The notes beneath the pieces were generated by a model. The model worked only from the letters and a program-made list of their open reading frames with translations. It did not search any database and had not been told where the DNA came from. The position numbers were made by a program, and so were the translations under genes. A stretch of 47,413 bases of DNA from DAINRZ01 sp964634885 (GTDB lineage Bacteria; Bacteroidota; Ignavibacteria; Kapaibacteriales; UBA2268), in contig CAZWLN010000033.1 in NCBI GenBank assembly GCA_964634885.1, positions 1 through 47,413 on the forward strand, given 5' to 3'. Position 1 is the stretch's first letter; each line of letters begins with the position of its first letter. Positions 39,840 to 47,413 of this stretch are shown one piece after another.

Positions 39840-40135
39840 CAATTCATCTGCAAGGGGTGTTAAGTGTCTTGCCCCGTTATAATACAAGAGACTTTATAGT
39901 ATGTTAGATTAGCTTAACCACTCGTCAGCCAATTTTTTTTAAAAGTTGTTTGACGAGTTAAGCGAATACCCCCACTAACGGCTAACAACAAACTTCCTTG
40001 AGCGTAACGAGGCTTTTAATAGTTTGTTATCGACAGATGATAAATACTCCCGGCCATGCACTCTAACGAGTTGTATGGGGGAGTGTAAAGAAAAAGGTCT
40101 TCAGCCTCTATTTTCGGCGTATAATGACTTTAAAG
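39840..40135. ncRNA. Gene-free segment with consecutive strong hairpins (possible further structured RNAs)
   Basis: No reading frame. CTTAA + CTCGTCA (39913-39927) pairs with TGACGAG + TTAAG (39951-39962). AACAAACT (39987-39994) pairs with AGTTTGTT (40021-40028) and encloses CCTTG-AGCGTAA-CGAGG (39996-40012). ACTCCC + CCATGCACTC pairs with GAGTTGTATGG + GGAGT (40046-40084), about 16 pairs. TAACGAG occurs in the loops of the last two. TATAAT boxes at 39878-39883 and about 40111-40116 could start transcripts. None of the hairpins except that at 39809 has a T run. Confidence 0.45.
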
Positions 40136-40234
40136 ACTTAATGGAAATAAACGGACTGTATAGAAACTGTTACATTGCGCACCACCACCATATTTAATAA
40201 GTTTGAGTTATGTATAACTATATTGGAGGCAGAG

Positions 40235-40396
40235 ATGGATTTGCAGGAAATGGCTCTTAAAGAATACGAAGATTTGACTAACCAAATCAAAGAAAAGGAA
40301 CGAGAGCTGAAGTCTCTTAATGACAAACGGCGTCCGGTGAAAATACTCTTGGAAGATTACGGAATACTGGAAAGACAAAAAAGAGTGAAGAAATAG
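40235..40396 (+). CDS. Small coiled-coil protein of the mobile element
   Basis: 53 residues from ATG 40235, preceded by GGAGGC at 7 bases; the frame open from TTG 40175 has no such site. The product is a charged helix with heptad-like spacing (YEDLTNQIKEKERELKSLNDK) and a basic end (ERQKRVKK). A terminator follows at 40426. No family recognised; possibly a small regulator or DNA-binding dimer. Confidence 0.55.
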   Translation: MDLQEMALKEYEDLTNQIKEKERELKSLNDKRRPVKILLEDYGILERQKRVKK

Positions 40397-40425
40397 CGTC
40401 GGTCTCAAATTCTGACTGCAACAAG

Positions 40426-40454
40426 GGCTGCCCTTTCGGGGGTGGCCTTTTTGT
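40426..40454 (+). terminator. Rho-independent terminator at the right side of the mobile segment
   Basis: GGCTGCCC-TTTC-GGGGGTGGCC hairpin with two wobble pairs, followed by TTTTT. Confidence 0.75.
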
Positions 40455-40616
40455 TAACTACCATATATTATTGAATCAAATATCATTCAAATAAATATTT
40501 AAACATTAACAATAATTAATTTGTTTTTTATAATTGATTTTCTTAAAATAATCTGACTTGAATATTGATTTTTAAAAAAACGGAAATTATTTTTCCAATA
40601 AATACTCAGGAAAATT

Positions 40617-41513
40617 ATGAGAAATTACCTCTTAACAATAGTATTAAAATACGGATTGATACCGGTTTTAATAATCCTTGCCAACAGTAGTTCGTTACAA
40701 TCCCAACAATATGACTCGACTATGAAATATAGCGTGATCATGTTCATCGGGCATATTAACAACGATGCCGTCAAAGACACTATAATCGGTGTTGCAAACT
40801 ATAACAGGAGATTCACTCCAAGGTTCATTGTCTGGGGCCACGACGAAAGTAATACCGGTATCCCGGATTCACTCAAAGTGCCATACTCTAATTTGATTTA
40901 TCCGGAATGGGAAGCTTTTCAGGTAAAATGCAGCGTCAAGAATTTCAATGCAGATTCTCTTAATGACCTCATTTTCTTTATGTGGGGTAAAACTCCTCAA
41001 GACACAACATTAAAGGATACGGCAAAAGCAGTGATATTGTTCGGCCAGAGTGGACTGGATACTTTAAGCTGCATAGATATTACTTTGATCAACGATTACC
41101 TTACGACACCTTATGTAGGCATGAGCCTTACAATGGGAGTTAACTTCGTCAACCCCCAAATCACGGATTTTTCATACACAACAACATACAAGCTGAATAA
41201 AAGTTTCGATATGCCTGAGATACCTCACAAAAATATCGTCGAAGAAGCACCAGACGTTCATATCAGGCTTTATCCCAACCCTGCCGTCTATTATACAAAC
41301 CTGGAACTGAATAATATTAAACCGGGAGACTACATTTTCCAGATTATCAATTCAACTGGTGTACAACTCGATGAGTTCAAGATACAGGTTGAAAAAACAA
41401 ACACCGTTTCCAATATCATCGACTTACAGAAATACGCTTCAGGAGTGTATTACATACGCATCACAACCGGAACTAAGCTGTTGGGCACATTTCCAATTAT
41501 TGTAATACACTAA
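40617..41513 (+). CDS. Secreted protein with T9SS C-terminal sorting domain
   Basis: 298 residues. Signal peptide about 1-29 (YGLIPVLIILANSSSLQSQ). The central part (about 35-210) is strand-rich, with FIGHINNDAVKDTIIGVANYN and FNADSLNDLIFFMWG recalling FG-GAP/VCBS-like Asp-rich repeats that bind calcium. The C-terminal ~80 residues (IRLYPNPAVYYTNLEL...GDYIFQIINSTG...SGVYYIRITTG) are a textbook type-A T9SS sorting signal: the YPNPA start, a turn and the final GxYxxxI strand. Only 16 bp separate it from the giant RHS gene, so the two are probably cotranscribed. Confidence 0.85.
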   Translation: MRNYLLTIVLKYGLIPVLIILANSSSLQSQQYDSTMKYSVIMFIGHINNDAVKDTIIGVANYNRRFTPRFIVWGHDESNTGIPDSLKVPYSNLIYPEWEAFQVKCSVKNFNADSLNDLIFFMWGKTPQDTTLKDTAKAVILFGQSGLDTLSCIDITLINDYLTTPYVGMSLTMGVNFVNPQITDFSYTTTYKLNKSFDMPEIPHKNIVEEAPDVHIRLYPNPAVYYTNLELNNIKPGDYIFQIINSTGVQLDEFKIQVEKTNTVSNIIDLQKYASGVYYIRITTGTKLLGTFPIIVIH

Positions 41514-41529
41514 GGGCAGGAGCAGGACA

Positions 41530-44500
41530 ATGAAAACAAGAAATATTATTACAATCGCCCTTATTGCTTTACTGACGGCTTACTCAGGCTTTGCACAGTT
41601 CAGCGCCGACGTTGACGGCACTCTCGATGTCTCGCCCGTAAACGGAAACTTAAACTATAATTACCCTATTTCGAACAACACAATTGATGGTTTTAACCTG
41701 AAAGTTGACCTGGTTTATACAAGCAATACATCATATTCAGTTTTGGGTGGTTATTTCGCAGACAAAGACAGTGCTGATGGGTGGAGTAAATTTCATTATA
41801 CCCACCCAACATGGCTTATCGGTGTCAACGGTTTTGCTGTTAATGTGCTTACTTACAAATCGTGCTTTATGAGCCAAAAAGTCAAGTATCCAAATATCCC
41901 TAATGGCGAATTGGGAATGGATTCTCCATTCGATGAATATAAACAGGATTATCCATTTGACCCGGATGAATTGGATGCAGCCATTCCACTTATTGAAGGA
42001 TATGACTATTGCAATCGAATGTATCGAATTAACCGTGACGACGATCAGGATATAATCAGGATATTGCGTTCGGATGGCGGTATTCTCGAGCTAAGAAACC
42101 CTGTTCAAAGAAAAAATGCTGAAAGTGAGAACGATGAATCCCTTTACACCGGTTTATATTATGAAAATACTTCAAATCCTGAAGGATTTGCGAAGGTAGA
42201 ATTCGATACAGTTACATATTGGCCGGATTATATTAAAGTAGAATATAATAGCGTTGCTAACAGGAATTCATATAAACCAAGAAAGTTGAAGTACTACAAA
42301 GGAGACGGATTGGAGTATGTATTCAGGGAAGTAACCGTCCCATACGGCGTAAGGGCACATAAAATGGTCTTATCAAGAGTTTTATATGAATATGATACAT
42401 CAGCTCATAAAGAATTTCCTGTAACCAGTGAATTCGTTGTCCCGGGCAGTGTTACTCCGACAATATTCTACCTTGAAGAAATTAACAGTGACCTTAGAAA
42501 TATTGCAACATTCAAAAGAGAGTGGCACAACTTTGAAAGCGACAAGGTTAATATAACGCGAGGAAGGGCTTTTATTACTGAATTCGCGAACCATAAGATA
42601 ACCCTTGGTACTAGCGATATGAAAATCGAAGCTCTCGACAGAACAATCAGTTGTTCTTTGAAAGACCAATGGCAAATTGAAAAATATGGCTATACTTTTA
42701 GACGGAATATAATTTCTTTTGATAATAAAGATGAAGAAATACGCTCTTTTTATAAAAGGAGTGTTTTTGATTCAGGCTGGGTTGATTACATAATTTCTGA
42801 GATAGCCGATCCACAATACCGAAAAACAAAATTTGAATACGATGAATTCGGAACAAATGGTGCTAACAAATATGGTTATGGTGGTTTACAAAAACCTTTC
42901 ATAAATTTTAGTGTTTTCAAACCCAGAATGAAGAGTATAACTGAACCGACAAAAGCATACGATATTACATATTCACCTGGCACGTCTGTAAATTTTACAG
43001 ACAAAAACTCTTTAATTAATAATGACTATACTCTCAATGGCGCTTTATTGTCTATGGTATCAGATGTTAAAAAGTATGAATATATAAACAATTCTAAAGG
43101 GAGTCATCTCCAGACAATCTTATACGAAATACACCAGCATACTGACTCTCCAAGAATCACAAATGTGTATTTAAAAGATGAAATATTAAATCAGATTGAT
43201 ACGACAGACTATAAATTTGATATATTTGTCTTAAATCCTTTTCGTTCCAATGCAGATGAGCCATATCTTTCTCAAACGCAGGAATTTTTACTGCCTGTTT
43301 TAACCAAGACTTATTATCCTGACAGAATTGTAATAGAAGAGTTATCCTATACTCAACACTGTAACCTCGGAGGCAATTCTTCATATTACTGGCTGCCTGA
43401 TTCAACTGTAACTAAAATCTATAATTATAAAGATGTGATTGTAAAAAGTAAAATTCATAACAACTATGAATTTACTACAATCAACAATTTCGGCGGAAAC
43501 ACAGAGTTAAATAACCAGTTTGCAGAAGTAATCTCGAAAGCTACCCAGAGGATGCAGAACCCAGTTACCGGTGAAACATTACTTAAAAGAGAGACTGAGT
43601 ACAAACATTTTGAATTGACAACTGTGGGTAATCAGAGGATTGATACGCTTTTTGATAAAGTATCATCCTTTGCAGCAACTGATTATGCCCGAAAATACAA
43701 CGATGAACTTAAAACAATCATAGAATTTGAAAGTAAGCAATTCAACGATTGGAACCTGTGTCCGCTTCTGTACCTTCCAAAGAGAGAGGTAGTAAAAGAC
43801 GCAAACGACACAATACTGTCCGGTAAATCATATTACTACAATTCCTCTTTTGATGTATTAAATACACGTTACAGACGAGGTGTATTGCTGGCCGACTCGG
43901 TAATTTCCAAATATGGTGAAAAAACACTGCTTAACGCTACATACGAATATACAGGAGGCAGGAAACAAAATCTTATGACTGCCTCGAAAAACAGCATAGG
44001 CGCCAGGAAAAGAATGTACTACCGTTACTCTGACGTTGCAGCTTTGGATGGAGCCTATCCTACAGGTAAGAAGCTATACGATACAGACCTTACGGACGAC
44101 ATAACGCTTTACAACGAGATGTATGAATTCGAAACGCCTGTTGCCCTCGAAGAGTATATCAGGAAGTGGAACCCTGCAAGTAATACATATTATCTCGATA
44201 CGCTGCGGACATATTCCGAGAAAACTTATTACGGACAGACTTCAGGCGCCGTGGACGCCAACGGCTGGTATGCCAAGAATGAGTATGACAAAAACGGAAG
44301 GGCGCTATACACCTGGTTGCCTTTCGATTTCCCCTTATGCGACAGGCCGGAAGGGGAAATTACTACGACAAAGCATATACTTGAATTTGGTGTGTCCGAC
44401 GAGGTGATTCGACAAAAGATTGTCGGTGCCGGTTTAATAAGCAATGTAAAACATACTTTAGACACCCACTATGATTCTAGCTATGTCGAACCGCCGGATC

Positions 44501-47413
44501 AGGCAATGGTAGGACCCTGTTATGGATCATTATTCGGAATGTGGGAAGAAACAATCGGTGGCGACACGACGATACGCTATCAAAATACAGAAAATTATTC
44601 AGTATGGATGGTGTATGTTGCCAGGAGTAACGACGCACTGCACAGTTGCACTGCCGCCGACAGCGCACAATTGAAGTTTACTTATGCAGGTGATTATGTT
44701 AACGAATGTATGACTGTAAACGTCAGCACAGACAAGTTCGGAATAGATGAGGATTATGTAATCGGTTGCCCGGCCCTTCAGCATTTGGACAATGCGACAG
44801 CGGCAGATCCGCCGACATCAACACCGGAACTAACCGTTGACCTCACTCCCATTCTCGACGATATGAGGGCAATGAACGACGGAGAGAAACTATCTTTCAG
44901 AGTAAGGACTTCCTCACTTGACGGTAACTTGAAAATAATAACAAATTCCGAAGACCAGAAACCCGTCATAAAAGTTAACAAGCTATGCTGCGACATTCAC
45001 GAAGATTTCACAATATCTTACCTATATGACGACATTGCAAGGACTGTTACGACAACCACAAAAATCGACGACATAGGCCACACTTCAAGTACTGGTTGGC
45101 AGCCGACATACGCTGAAAAGTACGGTAGGTACACTTCGGGAAAAAGCTATTACGGCGCCGAAAACAGGCTGCTGAAAAGCGAACTTTTAATAGGATCGCC
45201 TGCAAGTCCAATTCGTACAGATGCTGTAACATACACCCTGTCGGGTGGTTCCCTTGTCACTTTCGTTACCGACCAACTCGGTTTTGTTACACAAACCGAA
45301 TATGACCATGGAAAAGTAAAGAAAGCAATAAATGCCGACAATACGTACAAACAATTCGGCAACCATATACAAATCGCTCCCGTGAAAGACACATTAGACG
45401 TATGGAAATCCGAATTCTACCCACTATATAAAGTCGATCCCGATTCGATGTACGGGCACTATGAGGTTTATACATCGACTGACGAACTGGGAAAAACCAA
45501 CCTGGAGTTCTACAACGGTTTGGGCCAGTTGGTAAAAAAGTTCATAGATTACGATACATTAAAGATTACAACCTCTTTCGAATACGACCTCAGCGGTAAC
45601 TTAGTTAAGACAACCCACGACAACGGTGAAGTGTCAACCTATGTTTACGACATTTTCAACAGGCTGCGCTACAAAACCAACAAAGACATCGACACCGTCG
45701 CTTACGGCTACAACAACCTCGGACAGGTGAGATTCTCACAGAATAAAGAGCAGAAAAACAAGAACTCCGTTTCATTCATAGAATACGACGACCTGGGAAG
45801 GGTTGTGCTCTCAGGCGAAGCAAACATAGACCCGACAGGCCTCGATATGAGGACAAGCGCAAAATGGCTGACGGACACACTCGATCCTAACGTCCTTAAT
45901 TTCGAAGGTTACAATGCCGGGACAGACTACCCTACCGTTAACCGTACAATCTGGGATCAGGGTTCGTTTATCCCTCAACCGGTGTTCTGGGCTTCACAGG
46001 GCCTTGTCGAAAAGACAAGCCTCCCCTTCATCAGCGACACCCTGGACATTCTCGACCCTGGCCCTTACCTCATGCACCCTGCCGATTACTACGACTATTC
46101 GGAAACAGTAGCGGCTCCGTACAACAACTTCGAAAACATGAAGTATTACACAAACTTCATTAAGACAGCCTGTAGTTACGACGCGCTGCCCCAATGCACC
46201 GGCCCGGTCTGGGGCGCCTTCCCTGCCCTGTCCCAATGGAACAGCCTCGTGCCTGTCCATCCCTGGGACGATGGCGAAGCGCAAACACCGCGCAACCTGC
46301 GGGGCAGGAAAGCAGCCGTCGCTTACCGCGACGACGGCAACGAACCGTTCCACTATGTCGTTACGAGCTATGACCCTCGAGGACGAGTGGAAGCCCTCCT
46401 GCGCTACACTGAGAACCTCGGCTACGACGCCGTTTACTACACTTACGACTCGCACGGACAGGTCATCTGCTCCCGCGTCGTCGATCCCGAAAGGCAGTAC
46501 GTCAACTGGTACAGCTACGACGACAACGGCAGGGTCGATTCTATCTGGACAAAACTTACGGCTCCCGGCACAGGCCTTGGCGTCAGCTCAATGGGTGTAC
46601 CGGTATGCCCTGGAAAACCCGTAACAGCGGACATCGTCTATCGCTACGACAGGCGCGGCAGCGTTGAAACAATACGCTTCCAGCCTGCCTTCACGACGCA
46701 GTCTTTCGTTTACAATCCCCGCGGCTGGGTAGATTCGATGATGGCAAAGAACGACTACAACCAGGTGTTGTTCCGCCAGGTCTTCGAACGCGACGAGGGA
46801 GGAAACATCGAAAAGCAGAAATCGCAGCACACAGGCAGGGACGAGATGGTACAGAATTACGCTTACGACGGCCTGTACAGGCTGCAGAAATGGAGCGACG
46901 GCACAGATTCGGTACAATATACTTATGATCGTTTGGGTAACAGGCTGACGGAAACCAAAAATCTTAATATTAATACCATTTATCACTATGAGAGTACCGA
47001 GGGCGCCAAGAACAGGCTTTCTGAGGTTTATCAGGGAGGCGACTACAGGAGCTACTTGTACAACAGCGTCGGCGCCGTTACCAAAACAAGTAATTCGGAA
47101 ATGATCGAAAAGTTCGATTACACCTCCGGCGGCAGTCTGAAGCATTACACTAAAATCATTAATAATACGCCGAACTATTCATGTAACGGCGCAACCATGA
47201 CGCGCAACGAGATAAACAAGTACGACTGGTACTACCGTTACTCGGCGCTGGGCGGCAGGGAGCAGAAGCGGCTCTACTACTCGCCGCAGGGCGACAGTGC
47301 CTGCGGAGACGACTACAACCAGCACGGGTGGACTTACTACCTGCTGGGGGCCGCCGGAGAGCAGCTCGCGGTTTACAAGGGAGTGCAGGTGTCGCACTCC
47401 TTCGAGAGCGGCG
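41530..47413 (+). CDS. Giant RHS/YD-repeat surface protein (3' partial)
   Basis: Open for about 1961 codons from ATG 41530 to the window end; I read the whole frame and found no stop. Signal peptide MKTRNIITIALIALLTAYSG, cleaved near FAQ. Codons 1 to about 850 carry no obvious repeats and are AT-rich. YD repeats begin in the GC-rich part: YDDLGRVVLSG, YDSHGQVICSR, YDDNGRVDSIW, YDRRGSVETIR, YDGLYRLQKWSD, YDRLGNRLTETK, with many FxYDxxG steps. These build the hollow RHS shell. The core end (NNxPxxxxDPSG) and any toxin tip lie beyond the window. A Sec signal makes it likely exported to the periplasm or surface rather than delivered by T6SS. Confidence 0.88.
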   Translation, partial: MKTRNIITIALIALLTAYSGFAQFSADVDGTLDVSPVNGNLNYNYPISNNTIDGFNLKVDLVYTSNTSYSVLGGYFADKDSADGWSKFHYTHPTWLIGVNGFAVNVLTYKSCFMSQKVKYPNIPNGELGMDSPFDEYKQDYPFDPDELDAAIPLIEGYDYCNRMYRINRDDDQDIIRILRSDGGILELRNPVQRKNAESENDESLYTGLYYENTSNPEGFAKVEFDTVTYWPDYIKVEYNSVANRNSYKPRKLKYYKGDGLEYVFREVTVPYGVRAHKMVLSRVLYEYDTSAHKEFPVTSEFVVPGSVTPTIFYLEEINSDLRNIATFKREWHNFESDKVNITRGRAFITEFANHKITLGTSDMKIEALDRTISCSLKDQWQIEKYGYTFRRNIISFDNKDEEIRSFYKRSVFDSGWVDYIISEIADPQYRKTKFEYDEFGTNGANKYGYGGLQKPFINFSVFKPRMKSITEPTKAYDITYSPGTSVNFTDKNSLINNDYTLNGALLSMVSDVKKYEYINNSKGSHLQTILYEIHQHTDSPRITNVYLKDEILNQIDTTDYKFDIFVLNPFRSNADEPYLSQTQEFLLPVLTKTYYPDRIVIEELSYTQHCNLGGNSSYYWLPDSTVTKIYNYKDVIVKSKIHNNYEFTTINNFGGNTELNNQFAEVISKATQRMQNPVTGETLLKRETEYKHFELTTVGNQRIDTLFDKVSSFAATDYARKYNDELKTIIEFESKQFNDWNLCPLLYLPKREVVKDANDTILSGKSYYYNSSFDVLNTRYRRGVLLADSVISKYGEKTLLNATYEYTGGRKQNLMTASKNSIGARKRMYYRYSDVAALDGAYPTGKKLYDTDLTDDITLYNEMYEFETPVALEEYIRKWNPASNTYYLDTLRTYSEKTYYGQTSGAVDANGWYAKNEYDKNGRALYTWLPFDFPLCDRPEGEITTTKHILEFGVSDEVIRQKIVGAGLISNVKHTLDTHYDSSYVEPPDQAMVGPCYGSLFGMWEETIGGDTTIRYQNTENYSVWMVYVARSNDALHSCTAADSAQLKFTYAGDYVNECMTVNVSTDKFGIDEDYVIGCPALQHLDNATAADPPTSTPELTVDLTPILDDMRAMNDGEKLSFRVRTSSLDGNLKIITNSEDQKPVIKVNKLCCDIHEDFTISYLYDDIARTVTTTTKIDDIGHTSSTGWQPTYAEKYGRYTSGKSYYGAENRLLKSELLIGSPASPIRTDAVTYTLSGGSLVTFVTDQLGFVTQTEYDHGKVKKAINADNTYKQFGNHIQIAPVKDTLDVWKSEFYPLYKVDPDSMYGHYEVYTSTDELGKTNLEFYNGLGQLVKKFIDYDTLKITTSFEYDLSGNLVKTTHDNGEVSTYVYDIFNRLRYKTNKDIDTVAYGYNNLGQVRFSQNKEQKNKNSVSFIEYDDLGRVVLSGEANIDPTGLDMRTSAKWLTDTLDPNVLNFEGYNAGTDYPTVNRTIWDQGSFIPQPVFWASQGLVEKTSLPFISDTLDILDPGPYLMHPADYYDYSETVAAPYNNFENMKYYTNFIKTACSYDALPQCTGPVWGAFPALSQWNSLVPVHPWDDGEAQTPRNLRGRKAAVAYRDDGNEPFHYVVTSYDPRGRVEALLRYTENLGYDAVYYTYDSHGQVICSRVVDPERQYVNWYSYDDNGRVDSIWTKLTAPGTGLGVSSMGVPVCPGKPVTADIVYRYDRRGSVETIRFQPAFTTQSFVYNPRGWVDSMMAKNDYNQVLFRQVFERDEGGNIEKQKSQHTGRDEMVQNYAYDGLYRLQKWSDGTDSVQYTYDRLGNRLTETKNLNINTIYHYESTEGAKNRLSEVYQGGDYRSYLYNSVGAVTKTSNSEMIEKFDYTSGGSLKHYTKIINNTPNYSCNGATMTRNEINKYDWYYRYSALGGREQKRLYYSPQGDSACGDDYNQHGWTYYLLGAAGEQLAVYKGVQVSHSFESG

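Noticed and set aside
37137..40454. Retron or group II intron in the structured RNA region
   Set aside because: No reverse transcriptase or maturase reading frame in the segment.

Overview
The window looks like a chromosomal scaffold of an uncultured, probably anaerobic member of the Bacteroidota/Chlorobiota (FCB) group, perhaps close to Ignavibacteria or Kapabacteria. The clues are type IX secretion (T9SS)-style C-terminal sorting domains, choice-of-anchor-D and SBBP propeller modules, a TonB-dependent receptor behind a TPP riboswitch, a trimeric [FeFe] hydrogenase (HydABC type), and strain-typical intergenic repeats. The lineage is an inference from gene content only. A run of exactly 100 N (2804-2903) marks a scaffold gap inside a repeat.

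Layout. 1-2040: the end of an RHS/YD-repeat polymorphic toxin, an AT-rich metalloprotease-like tip separated from the core by an in-frame TAG, a candidate immunity gene and an exported glutathione-peroxidase-like pseudoenzyme. 2388-3921: two small genes around composite repeats. 3973-6435 (minus): an ABC ATPase/permease pair with a LolA-like exported protein. 6697-11542: an acyltransferase, small unknowns, a PqqD-like protein and the dipeptidase PepD. 12262-19341: an ECF sigma factor, a one-pass membrane protein (possible anti-sigma), a large SBBP/T9SS protein and an outer-membrane barrel with an OmpA-like domain, apparently one envelope locus. 20949-25428: hydB-hydA-hydC, electron-bifurcating hydrogenase genes, preceded by GATAAAT-type palindromes. 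25603-29508: a TPR protein and a TPP-riboswitch-controlled TonB receptor. 29791-34716 (minus): three paralogous exported proteins, four tandem Dabb-domain proteins and an HD-domain protein. 35572-36647: two paralogous lipoproteins. 36876-37060: tRNA-Ala(CGC) and tRNA-Gln(CTG).

37137-40452 is an AT-rich mobile (prophage- or satellite-like) segment next to tRNA-Gln: tyrosine integrase, small HTH protein, a NinG-like protein, and then an unusual RNA array. In the array three tRNA genes (a UCA-anticodon, UGA-reading candidate; a CCA-anticodon tRNA with a long variable arm; tRNA-Thr TGT) alternate with two ~90-105 nt RNAs that can be folded as pseudoknots, followed by about 250 bp of further hairpins. 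I recognise neither RNA as a known family; this is the strongest candidate here for something undescribed.

40617-47413: a T9SS-sorted protein and the first ~1961 codons of a giant RHS/YD protein running off the window. Both window edges therefore lie in RHS genes on the same strand, which probably reflects assembly breaks at repeated RHS cores, or less likely a circular junction. Structures and motifs were read by eye; no folding, homology or covariance search was run.
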